Below are positions 6,613 to 13,232 of a stretch of DNA of 13,514 bases, in pieces. The stretch lies in contig JAKALV010000065.1 of NCBI GenBank assembly GCA_021824055.1, positions 1 to 13,514 of the forward strand, in the 5' to 3' direction. The first letter of the stretch is position 1. The number at the start of each line of letters is the position of its first letter. Made by a program: the position numbers and the translations under genes. A model generated the notes under the pieces. It did not search any database, was not told the origin of the DNA, and worked only from the letters and a program-made list of their open reading frames with translations. Origin of the DNA: Acidobacteriota bacterium (GTDB lineage: Bacteria; Acidobacteriota; Vicinamibacteria; Vicinamibacterales; SCN-69-37).

Positions 6613-7755
6613 ATGCAGCCCGCACACGCCGAGGCGTACACCATCGAAGAAATCGCTGCCGCCGCGCAGGTGCCGGTCGGGCGCATTGTGCAGGCGATCC
6701 GGGCCCGCCGAGTGTCCGTTCGCGGGACGTACGTGGCGGGCGCCGATGCGGTCGCGCTGGTTCGCGGCCTGAGGCACGGCCGGGTTGACCGGCAGCGCGC
6801 ATTGCCCCTGAATGTCCTGCCCGAGCGGCGCGGGCGGCGAGCGGGACCGCTGGCGGTGTCGGCGGCAGCCCACGTGCTGCTGCTCGCTCTGTTGCTGACC
6901 GCGGCATCGCTCGGCCTGCTCAACGCGAAAGACACCGAGGAGAACGTGCCGATCGCCAGCCACGTGCGGCTGGTGTACTTGATGCAGCCCGGTCCAGGCG
7001 GCGGGGGCGGAGGCGGCGGCCTGAAGATGCCGCAGCCGGCGCCGAAGGCCGAACGCAAGGCCGTGTCAAAACCCAAGGTGAGCAGTCCGGTACCGGCGCG
7101 GGCGAAACGACCCGTGCCGCCGCGTCCCGTGCCGCCGCGCCCGACGCCCACACCTCCGCCGCCGCAACCCAAGCCGGTCGTCGTGACGCCGCCCGTGCCG
7201 GTGGCGGTGATGCCGGTGCCGACTCCCGCGCCGCCGGCACCACCGGCACCGCCCGCGCCACCGCCGCCGCCCGCCGTTGTTGCGCCGGTTGCGTCCATCG
7301 CGGCGGACCCGTCCGATCGTGTGGGCGTTCCCGCCGATTCGCCGGGTCAATCGTCCAGCTACGGTCCGGGCACCGGCGGCGGCGCCGGATCGGGAGCCGG
7401 GCTGGGACTGGGCGAGGGCCAGGGTGGCGGCATCGGCCCGGGCAGCGGTGGCGGCACCGGCGGCGGGCCGTATCACCCCGGTTCAGGCATTGCCCCGCCG
7501 CAGTTACTGCGTGAGATTCGCGCGAATTACACCGACGATGCGCGGCGGCGCGCGATTGAGGGAGACGTCGCGCTGGAAATTGTGGTCAAGCGCGACGGCA
7601 ACGTGGGTCAGGTGCGCGTTCTGCAGTCGCTCGGCGGGGGCCTTGAGCAAAAGGCCATCGAGGCGGTACGGCAGTGGAAGTTCGCGCCGGCCACGCGCTA
7701 CGGCGCCCCGGTGGACGTCGTGGTCGAAGTGTCCGTCGGTTTCAAGTTGAGGTAG
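6613..7755 (+). CDS. TonB-family protein with an N-terminal helix-turn-helix-like domain
   Basis: The 380-aa protein has four parts. Residues 8-56 (YTIEEIAAAAQVPVGRIVQ...) resemble the winged helix-turn-helix of MerR/excisionase-type proteins. Residues 79-103 are one transmembrane helix preceded by arginines, so the N-terminus should be cytoplasmic. Residues 139-222 are a Pro/Lys-rich spacer (repeated PAPPAPP, PVPPRP) and 250-286 a Gly-rich linker, suited to spanning the periplasm. Residues 295-380 are a TonB C-terminal domain with GDVALEIVVKRDGNVGQVRV and the hallmark AVRQWKFAPA. TonB passes proton-motive-force energy from ExbB/ExbD to outer-membrane receptors. No exbB, exbD or receptor gene is present, so this may be a stand-alone TonB-like adaptor. 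The cytoplasmic helix-turn-helix is not part of standard TonB. First gene of a three-gene operon; the next starts 4 bp later. Confidence 0.87.
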   Translation: MQPAHAEAYTIEEIAAAAQVPVGRIVQAIRARRVSVRGTYVAGADAVALVRGLRHGRVDRQRALPLNVLPERRGRRAGPLAVSAAAHVLLLALLLTAASLGLLNAKDTEENVPIASHVRLVYLMQPGPGGGGGGGGLKMPQPAPKAERKAVSKPKVSSPVPARAKRPVPPRPVPPRPTPTPPPPQPKPVVVTPPVPVAVMPVPTPAPPAPPAPPAPPPPPAVVAPVASIAADPSDRVGVPADSPGQSSSYGPGTGGGAGSGAGLGLGEGQGGGIGPGSGGGTGGGPYHPGSGIAPPQLLREIRANYTDDARRRAIEGDVALEIVVKRDGNVGQVRVLQSLGGGLEQKAIEAVRQWKFAPATRYGAPVDVVVEVSVGFKLR

Positions 7756-7759
7756 CGCC

Positions 7760-8509
7760 ATGGATCAGGTGATGTGGGTCGTGATGTTCGTCGCGTTGTC
7801 GCTGGCCGTCGGCATGTCGGTCGTGGCCGCGCGTCTTCTCGTTGGCGACCGGCGCCGGCGCGCGGCGCGCGTGGCCGCGCTCGAGGCGGCCGCGTTTGAC
7901 CTCGATGGCGCGGATGATGACGTTGAGGCCGTGGAGGTCTTCGATGAATTCCGCGGCGCGAACACGGATACGGCGATGTTCGCCGCCACGGACGAACCCG
8001 CGGCCCCGCAGCGCCGCTGGTTGGCGCTGGCATTCGTGGCCATCGTGATGGCGGGTCTCATGGGCACGGCGTACGTGCTCTTCAAACCCGCGCCGCTCGG
8101 CGCGGCGCCGGCCGCGACGATGCCGCAGAACCCCGCCGCGAGTCCAGGCGTTGCGCAACCCGGCAACGTGCCCATCGAACTGTTGTCCCTGCGGCACACC
8201 ATTGACCGTTCCACCTTCACGCTGGCGGGGCTGGTGCAGAACCCGCCCGACGGCGCGGCGCTGACGCATGTCATGGCCGTGGTGTACCTGTTCGACAAGG
8301 ACGGCGCGTACTTCGCCACCGGCCGCGCGGATCTGGAATTCCCCACGCTGCGCCCCGGGGAGGAATCGCCGTTCACGATCACGCTTCCGGCCACCGTCCC
8401 GGTCAGCCGCTATCGCGTCGGCTTCCGTCATGAAGATGGATCGGTGATCGCGCACATCGACAAGCGCGGGCAGGCGATGGCGGGGATGCTGACGGAAGGC
8501 AAGGACTGA
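7760..8509 (+). CDS. membrane protein with two helices and an FxLYD-like extracytoplasmic domain
   Basis: This 249-aa protein has a hydrophobic N-terminal helix (residues 4-27), an acidic loop (39-80, many D and E), a second helix (87-108) and a Pro/Ala linker. A beta-rich domain follows at 138-235: STFTLAGLVQNPPDG, then THVMAVVYLFDKDGAYFATG and LRPGEESPFTITLP. The order G-x-V-x-N, then hydrophobic-x-x-LFD-x-DG, then a PGE-x-x-F strand fits the FxLYD type of immunoglobulin-like fold found in membrane-anchored envelope proteins. With two helices, both ends would face the same side of the membrane, probably the periplasm. A ribosome-binding site GAGG (7749-7752) overlaps the end of the TonB-family gene, and the stop codon overlaps the next ATG by one base. 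The function is unknown; context points to a complex with its two neighbours. Confidence 0.83.
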   Translation: MDQVMWVVMFVALSLAVGMSVVAARLLVGDRRRRAARVAALEAAAFDLDGADDDVEAVEVFDEFRGANTDTAMFAATDEPAAPQRRWLALAFVAIVMAGLMGTAYVLFKPAPLGAAPAATMPQNPAASPGVAQPGNVPIELLSLRHTIDRSTFTLAGLVQNPPDGAALTHVMAVVYLFDKDGAYFATGRADLEFPTLRPGEESPFTITLPATVPVSRYRVGFRHEDGSVIAHIDKRGQAMAGMLTEGKD

Positions 8510-9588
8510 TGGAGCGGGGGCGCGGTGACAAGGGGCGCGGTGCGAAGGTGCTGGCGCGAGGTGCGATGGTGCTCGGTGCGCTGGCCGTGGCGGTATCGGC
8601 GCAGGAGAAGCCGGCCGGGCAGGGATTTTCGTTTCGTTCGAACACCGACCTGATCAACGTCACCGTTACGGTGACCGACGCCAACGGGCGATTCGTGCCG
8701 GGCTTGAACCGCGACGACTTCGTCGTGTACGAGGACGGCCGTCCGCAGGTCGTGCAGCAGTTCGATTCCGAGCGCGTGCCGGTGAGCCTGGGCATTGCAC
8801 TCGACACGAGCGGCAGCATGGCGGGCGAAAAGATTCAGGCCGCCGAAGCCGCGCTCAATCGCTTCCTCTTCGACCTGCTCGGCAAACAGGACCAGGTGTT
8901 TCTGTACCGCTTCGACAGCCGGCCGGAATTGATCCAGGGCTGGACCGACGATCGCGGCGCGGTGAGCCGCGCGCTGGGCGCGATCAATCCGCGCGGCGGC
9001 ACCGCGCTGTACGACACCGTGTCCGAAGCCATCCCGCTCGCGCAGAAGGGTTCCGAGCGCAAGAAGGCGCTGCTCGTCATCTCCGACGGCGAAGACACGA
9101 GCAGTCACGTCTCCGTGCAGGATGCGCAGCAGTTGATCCGCGAAAGCGAAGCGCTGGTTTATGCGGTCGCGATCGACCCCACCGCGCCGGGCCGCGGGTC
9201 GTTCGGCGCACGCAGTGCGCCGGGACCGCGCGCGGCGCCGCCGGTCTCGAAGCCGGTGCCCTCACCGTTTCCCGGCCGCAAGCCCGCGGCCGCGCCGCCC
9301 TCGCTGCCCGCGCCGACGCCCGCGTGGACACCCAGCGCCGGACGCGGCAGCGCCGGCACGAACGCGCTGCGACTGTTGACCGACGACACCGGCGGCCGCA
9401 CCGAGGTCATCCAGTCACATCGCGACCTGGATCCCGCGACCGCGGGCATCGCCGACGAACTGAGCCGGCAGTACTTTCTCGGGTACGTCTCCGCCGCACC
9501 GAAAGACGGCCGGTGGCACACGATCGACGTGCAGGTGCGCAAAGGCAACTACCACGTGCGCGCGCGCAAAGGCTACATCGCAGGCTGA
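8509..9588 (+). CDS. VWFA-related protein of the acidobacterial type
   Basis: This 359-aa protein has a signal-like N-terminus (basic 1-17, hydrophobic 18-31, AVSAQE cleavage region). A beta-sandwich leader at 43-90 (TDLINVTVTVTDANGRFVPGL, then DFVVYEDGRPQ) precedes a von Willebrand A domain. The metal-ion adhesion site is complete: DTSGS (99-103), threonine in GGTALYD (T165) and aspartate in ISDGED (D193). This leader-plus-VWA layout is the one named VWFA-related acidobacterial domain. Odd feature: a Pro/Ala/Arg-rich insert of about 55 residues (224-282) splits strand YAVAIDP from the last helix and strand (NALRLLTDDTGG, then QYFLGY). The C-terminus RARKGYIAG is typical of the family. Such domains bind proteins through a divalent metal, probably in the periplasm. 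The ATG overlaps the upstream stop (TGATG), so translation is coupled. Partners are unknown. Confidence 0.92.
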   Translation: MERGRGDKGRGAKVLARGAMVLGALAVAVSAQEKPAGQGFSFRSNTDLINVTVTVTDANGRFVPGLNRDDFVVYEDGRPQVVQQFDSERVPVSLGIALDTSGSMAGEKIQAAEAALNRFLFDLLGKQDQVFLYRFDSRPELIQGWTDDRGAVSRALGAINPRGGTALYDTVSEAIPLAQKGSERKKALLVISDGEDTSSHVSVQDAQQLIRESEALVYAVAIDPTAPGRGSFGARSAPGPRAAPPVSKPVPSPFPGRKPAAAPPSLPAPTPAWTPSAGRGSAGTNALRLLTDDTGGRTEVIQSHRDLDPATAGIADELSRQYFLGYVSAAPKDGRWHTIDVQVRKGNYHVRARKGYIAG

Positions 9589-9609
9589 CGCCACTGTGAG
9601 CCAACAGTC

Positions 9610-9637
9610 CAAGGTTCAAGGTTCAAGGTCCAAGGTC
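9610..9637. repeat. heptamer tandem repeat, four copies (CAAGGTT / CAAGGTC)
   Basis: Four adjacent 7-bp units: two of CAAGGTT then two of CAAGGTC. It lies just after the VWA gene in the 206-bp spacer between two convergent genes. The spacer (9589-9794) holds no credible gene. A short inverted repeat ACCTGT (9638-9643) / ACAGGT (9649-9654) follows at once. The units are not codons of a gene. Slippage would change copy number. Confidence 0.85.
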
Positions 9638-9677
9638 ACCTGTTGTCCACAGGTCCGGTTAGTCCTTGGTCCGATGG

Positions 9678-9698
9678 CCCGATTCCCGATTCCCGATT
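9678..9698. repeat. heptamer tandem repeat, three copies (CCCGATT)
   Basis: Three perfect adjacent copies of CCCGATT, 40 bp after the other heptamer array and of unrelated sequence. The same unit length in two arrays within one spacer suggests a shared expansion mechanism. No coding function. Confidence 0.85.
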
Positions 9699-9794
9699 AT
9701 CGATCCGAACCGCACCAGGATCGAAGCCCGCCGAACTGCCTTCGCAGGGTCCCGAACTTCAGTGCGAAGCCACTAGAACTTCGAACCTCGATGT

Positions 9795-10526
9795 TCAGAG
9801 AATGACCATCGTCGCAATCCCGAGCGCGATGAGAATCACCTGCCGGACGGCGTTGCTGTCGATGCCCCCGCGGTGCAGGTGCGGAATCAGATCCGACATC
9901 GCGACGTACAGGAAATTGCCCGCGGCGAACGAGAGCGCGTACGGAAGAATCCCGGGCAGGTATTCGCCAAACGCCAGCATGAGGAGCGCGCCGACCACGC
10001 CGCCCCCGGCCGCCACGGCAGTCAGAACCCACGCGCGGCCGCGCGATTGACCGGCGGACAGCAGAATCGCGACGTCGCCCGCCTGCTGCGGAATCTCGTG
10101 CGCGGTGATCGCGAGCGCGGTCATCAGGCCGAGCGGCAATGACACCAGCGCGGCCGCGGCGATCACGGCCCCGTCCACGAACGTGTGCACGGCATCGCCG
10201 ATCACCACCATCGCCGTCGTGCTGCGATGCACCTCGCAGTCGTGGTCGTCGTGACAGTGACGCCACAAGACCAGCTTCTCGAGCGTGAAGAAGATGAGAA
10301 TGCCGCCCAGGAGCGTGCCGAGCACGCGCTGCGGCGGGAGCGCGAGCAGCGCTTCCGGCAGCAGGCTGAGCAGCGCGGCGCCCAGAAGCGTGCCCACCGC
10401 GTACGACACCAGCCACGGCACCACGCGCGTCCGCACGTCCTTGTGCAGGGCCACGAGCAGTCCCGCGGTCGCGAGGCCGCCTACGCTTCCCAGAACGGAC
10501 AGTCCGAGTACCGCCAGCCAGACCAT
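9795..10526 (-). CDS. ZIP-family divalent metal transporter
   Basis: This 243-aa inner-membrane protein should import zinc or another divalent metal. About eight hydrophobic segments are seen (roughly 2-26, 36-58, 66-87, 103-127, 130-157, 166-186, 192-212, 228-243). The metal path is marked in segment 4 by HTFVDGAVIAA (H114, D118) and in segment 5 by HEIPQQAGD (H143, E144, Q147, D151). This matches bacterial ZIP proteins, although the common HEIPQE has Q in place of E at 148. A His/Asp/Cys-rich loop HCHDDHDCEVH (90-100) between segments 3 and 4 is the usual variable metal-binding loop. The ATG at 10526 is preceded by TACAAT 8 nt upstream. The gene converges with the VWA gene and diverges from the BON-domain gene. 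No Zur-like site is apparent. Metal specificity is not readable from sequence. Confidence 0.92.
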   Translation of the reverse strand: MVWLAVLGLSVLGSVGGLATAGLLVALHKDVRTRVVPWLVSYAVGTLLGAALLSLLPEALLALPPQRVLGTLLGGILIFFTLEKLVLWRHCHDDHDCEVHRSTTAMVVIGDAVHTFVDGAVIAAAALVSLPLGLMTALAITAHEIPQQAGDVAILLSAGQSRGRAWVLTAVAAGGGVVGALLMLAFGEYLPGILPYALSFAAGNFLYVAMSDLIPHLHRGGIDSNAVRQVILIALGIATMVIL

Positions 10527-10534
10527 TGCCGTCT

Positions 10535-10540
10535 ATTGTA
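10535..10540 (-). promoter_or_regulatory. possible -10 element for the ZIP gene
   Basis: TACAAT on the minus strand is followed by 8 bases and the ATG at 10526, with no Shine-Dalgarno. This is the closest match to the TATAAT consensus among the start-proximal hexamers in the window. The rest of the 89-bp divergent spacer shows only a G-run (10605-10609) that may serve as ribosome-binding site for the BON gene. Confidence 0.4.
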
Positions 10541-10615
10541 GATGCCTCTCGGACTGGTACCGTCCTTGCTCTGTCTTCCAGTGTGTGCCTGCGCTGACGC
10601 TCGTGGGGGTCACTT

Positions 10616-11134
10616 ATGCGTATTCGACTGGCCGCGCTGTTCATAATTGTCACCGCGCTGATGTCGCGCCCGGCCGGGGCCGCCCAGTTGTCCGACGCGG
10701 TGCTCGCCGACCGGGTGGCCGAGGTCGTCCGGGAGTACGTACATTTCGGGATTTTCGACGACATCTCCATCCGGGTGGAGAACCGCTCCGTCACGCTCAA
10801 CGGGCGGGTGACCATGCCGTACAAGCGCGACGACATCGTGGCGCGGGTGAAGAAGGTCGACGGGGTGCGCGACCTGACCAACAACATCACGGTGCTGCCG
10901 GTGTCGCTGTACGACAGCGACCTGCGTGACCGGCTGGCGCGCGCCATCTACGGAAATTCCGCCTTCCGGCACTACGCGTCGATGGTCAATCCGCCGATTC
11001 ACATCGTGGTGGAGAACGGCCGGGTCACGCTGACCGGTATGGTCAACAGCGAAGTCGAGAAGATGCTCGCCTATTCCCTGGCCCAGGTGCCCGGCGTCAT
11101 GAGCGTGAAGAACGAATTGAAGACAGACCGATAG
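10616..11134 (+). CDS. secreted protein with two BON domains
   Basis: A 172-aa protein. Residues 1-23 form a signal peptide (MRIRLAALFIIVTALMSRPAGAA) with cleavage likely after GAA, so it is periplasmic or attached to the outer membrane. Two BON domains follow. The first, about 29-95, has VTLNGRVTMPYKRDDIVARV and ends GVRDLTNNITV. The second, about 100-170, has RVTLTGMVNSEVEKMLAYSL and ends GVMSVKNELK. Each shows the family pattern of a strand with V-x-L-x-G-x-V, a helix and a GV-x-x-V-x-N-x-(I/L) strand. BON domains (OsmY, BamE-linked and secretin-linked proteins) bind phospholipid or hydrophobic ligands and support envelope integrity under stress. The ATG at 10616 follows GGGGG at 6 nt. A short 41-bp gap leads to the next gene, which may have its own start signal. 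Confidence 0.92.
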   Translation: MRIRLAALFIIVTALMSRPAGAAQLSDAVLADRVAEVVREYVHFGIFDDISIRVENRSVTLNGRVTMPYKRDDIVARVKKVDGVRDLTNNITVLPVSLYDSDLRDRLARAIYGNSAFRHYASMVNPPIHIVVENGRVTLTGMVNSEVEKMLAYSLAQVPGVMSVKNELKTDR

Positions 11135-11162
11135 GGGGAAGGAACACGGCCCGCTCCCGGTC

Positions 11163-11168
11163 TAACAT
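11163..11168 (+). promoter_or_regulatory. possible -10 element for the large secreted protein
   Basis: TAACAT is followed by 7 bases and the ATG at 11176. There is no Shine-Dalgarno close to the start; a GGGGGAAGGA run at 11135 is too far away to act on this ATG. Confidence 0.33.
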
Positions 11169-11175
11169 CGTGTTT

Positions 11176-13224
11176 ATGAACGTTCTGTCCCGCGGCACCA
11201 TCCTGGCCATCGCGCTGTCGCTCGTGAGCGGCGCCGCGTCCGCAGCTCAGACACCGCCGCCCCAGCAGCAGGGTCAGGGCCGGCAGGGGCAACAGGGCGG
11301 CCAGGCGGGCAATCCGCGCCGGCCCGCACGCGATACGCAGGCGCAGCCGGCGCCCACCGGGACCGGCGTCATTGCGGGTGCGGTCGTCTCGGCGGACGCC
11401 GGGCGGCCCGTCCGGCACGCGCGCGTCACGCTGACGGGCGGTGATCTGCGCACGGCACAGTTCGCCGCCACCGACGAACAGGGCGCATTTTCCTTCACGG
11501 ATCTGCCGGCGGGCCGCTTCACGCTGAGCGTGTCCAAGCCGGGTTACGTCAACATCACGTACGGCCAGAAGAAACCCGGCCGTCCCGGCACGCCCATCCA
11601 ACTGCTCGACACCCAGAAGCTGACGAGTCTCAAGCTGTCCTTGCCAAAAGGCGGCGTGCTCACCGGCACGGTGCTGGACGAGAACGGCGACCCGACCCCC
11701 GGGACGCAGGTCACCGCCTTCCGTTACGAGATGCGCACCGGCGAGAAGCGGCTGGTGCAGGCCGGCAATGATCAGACCGACGATCGCGGCGTGTACCGGA
11801 TCTACGGACTGCTGCCCGGCGACTACGTGGTGCGCGCCACGCCGCGCAACAATTTGAGCGAGCTGCGCCAGGTCGTGCAGGACGCGGCGCAGTTGCTCGC
11901 CGCCGCCGGCGGGCGCGGCGGCATGGCGGGTGGCGGTGGACGCGGCGCCATGGGCGGCGGACTGCAACAGCTGATCGGCGGCCGCGGCGGACAAGCGGCC
12001 AACGTGCTTCAAGGCCTGGCGGCCGACATGAGCGATCCCGACGAAGCCGGCGTCGGGTACGCACCGGTGTACTTTCCGGGCACCACGACGTCGACCAACG
12101 CGTTGACGATCGCGCTCGGCGTGGGCGAGGAACATCAGGGCGTCGACTTTCAGCTGCAGCTGGTGAAGACCGCGACGGTGTCGGGGACGGTGCTGAGTCC
12201 CGACGGCGATACCTCCGGTGTGTTTCTGACGCTCGTGAATGAAACGGAGCAAGCGCTGGGCGGCGGCCTGAACACGACGCGCGTGCAGCAGGACGGCACG
12301 TTCACGTTCACGAACGTCGCGCCCGGCCAGTACACCGTGCAGGCGCGCGGCGGCGGTCGCGGTGGACGCTTCGGCGGACGCGGGGCGGGCGCGGGCGGCG
12401 CAGGCGCGCCGCCGGAAATGCTGTGGGGCCAGTCTCAGGTCACGGTGGACGGGCACGCCGTCACCGGCATGAGCATCTCGCTGCAGCCCGGGATGAAAGT
12501 GAATGGCCGACTGACGTTTGACGGCGGCCCGGCACCCACCGAGCTGACCCGCGTTCGCGTGGCGCTGGCGCCCATCGGCGCCAGTGGGCCGGGCGGCCTC
12601 GCGCAGAACACGCCCGCGCAGCTCGACACGTCCGGCCGCTTCATGATGAGCGGGGTCGCGCCCGGCCGCTACACGGTGCGCGTGCAGGGCCAGGTGCAGG
12701 GATTCACGCTCAGATCCGCGATCGTCGCCGGACGCGACGTGCTCGACTTTCCGCTCGAGGTGAAGCCCAACGAGGACGTGGCGGACCTGACGCTCACGAT
12801 GAGCACGAGGACACAGGAGCTGAGCGGCACGCTGACGGATGCGATGAATCAGCCGGCGACGGACTACTCGGTCATCGTGTACTCCGCGGAGCCGCAGTAC
12901 TGGACGCCGCAATCGCGCCGGATCGTCTCGGTGCGCCCCGGCACGGACGGAAGATTCACGGTGCGCAGCCTGCCACCCGGCGACTACCTGATGGCCGCCG
13001 TCACCGATGTCGAGCCGGGCGAGTGGTTCGATCCTGAATTCCTGCAGCAGCTGCGGGGTTCGTCGGTGAGCGTCTCGCTCAGCGAAGGCGAACGAAGGAT
13101 CCAGGACCTGCGGCTCGAACGGGGTCAGAGCCCTTTTCCACAGGTACTAACACATTGGGGACGGTGGTCCTCTTTTCAGGACCACCGTCCCCAATGTGTT
13201 GAAGGCTGTGGAAAAGGGCTCTGA
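11176..13224 (+). CDS. large secreted protein with repeated carboxypeptidase-regulatory-like domains; C-terminus from an inserted palindrome
   Basis: A 682-aa protein. Residues 1-24 are a signal peptide (hydrophobic TILAIALSLVSG, cleavage near ASA-AQ); an in-frame GTG two codons earlier is less likely. A Gln/Gly/Pro-rich linker follows, then about five beta-sandwich units of the CarboxypepD_reg/SdrD B-like type near 62-130, 160-220, 334-395, 442-515 and 549-625. These show recurring signatures such as GAFSFTDLPAGRFTLSV, GVYRIYGLLPGDYVVRA, GTFTFTNVAPGQYTVQA and GRFTVRSLPPGDYLMAA. Two Gly/Arg-rich linkers lie at 244-271 and 391-410. The family is common in cell-surface and TonB-receptor-associated proteins; no enzyme site is visible. 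From residue 648 the codons lie in the 116-bp palindrome, and the TGA stop is supplied by it, so the native C-terminus probably ended near QDLRLE. It may be cotranscribed with the BON gene. Confidence 0.87.
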   Translation: MNVLSRGTILAIALSLVSGAASAAQTPPPQQQGQGRQGQQGGQAGNPRRPARDTQAQPAPTGTGVIAGAVVSADAGRPVRHARVTLTGGDLRTAQFAATDEQGAFSFTDLPAGRFTLSVSKPGYVNITYGQKKPGRPGTPIQLLDTQKLTSLKLSLPKGGVLTGTVLDENGDPTPGTQVTAFRYEMRTGEKRLVQAGNDQTDDRGVYRIYGLLPGDYVVRATPRNNLSELRQVVQDAAQLLAAAGGRGGMAGGGGRGAMGGGLQQLIGGRGGQAANVLQGLAADMSDPDEAGVGYAPVYFPGTTTSTNALTIALGVGEEHQGVDFQLQLVKTATVSGTVLSPDGDTSGVFLTLVNETEQALGGGLNTTRVQQDGTFTFTNVAPGQYTVQARGGGRGGRFGGRGAGAGGAGAPPEMLWGQSQVTVDGHAVTGMSISLQPGMKVNGRLTFDGGPAPTELTRVRVALAPIGASGPGGLAQNTPAQLDTSGRFMMSGVAPGRYTVRVQGQVQGFTLRSAIVAGRDVLDFPLEVKPNEDVADLTLTMSTRTQELSGTLTDAMNQPATDYSVIVYSAEPQYWTPQSRRIVSVRPGTDGRFTVRSLPPGDYLMAAVTDVEPGEWFDPEFLQQLRGSSVSVSLSEGERRIQDLRLERGQSPFPQVLTHWGRWSSFQDHRPQCVEGCGKGL

Positions 13225-13232
13225 CCCTGTTC
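13117..13232. repeat. two-tiered palindromic element, probable REP/MITE-like insertion
   Basis: The outer stem pairs 13117-13143 with 13206-13232: 27 bp with a single mismatch, containing GGGTCAGAGCCCTTTTCC. A symmetrical 5/5-base internal loop (13144-13148, 13201-13205) follows. The inner stem pairs 13149-13171 with 13178-13200: 23 bp with no mismatch, closed by a 6-base loop CTTTTC. Near-perfect identity of the arms argues for recent insertion or for selection on structure. It sits between two convergent genes, supplying the last 35 codons and the stop of one and touching the stop codon of the other. I infer a non-autonomous element mobilised by a transposase elsewhere; no transposase is in the window. 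It could also act as a bidirectional terminator, although it lacks a T-tract. Confidence 0.9.

Noticed and set aside
6561..7298. Upstream extension of the SDR frame by 246 codons
   Set aside because: The extension is Gly/Thr-rich antisense of the Pro- and Gly-rich TonB linker; the SDR fold begins right after the ATG at 6560.
6990..7500. Gly- and Pro-codon runs as a DNA repeat element
   Set aside because: They keep the reading frame and encode the expected flexible linker of a TonB-family protein.
9610..9698. CRISPR array
   Set aside because: Units are only 7 bp and directly adjacent, with no spacers and no cas genes.
9596..9805. Short open frames over the heptamer repeats
   Set aside because: They are made of repeat units and spacer, with no ribosome-binding site and no family pattern.
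9697..10947. 416-codon open frame on the minus strand spanning the ZIP and BON genes
   Set aside because: It covers two well-supported genes in other frames or strands, and its composition is that of a GC-rich shadow.
11071..12912. 613-codon open frame opposite the large secreted protein
   Set aside because: Arg/His/Ala-rich antisense shadow; the plus-strand reading has a signal peptide and repeated domains.
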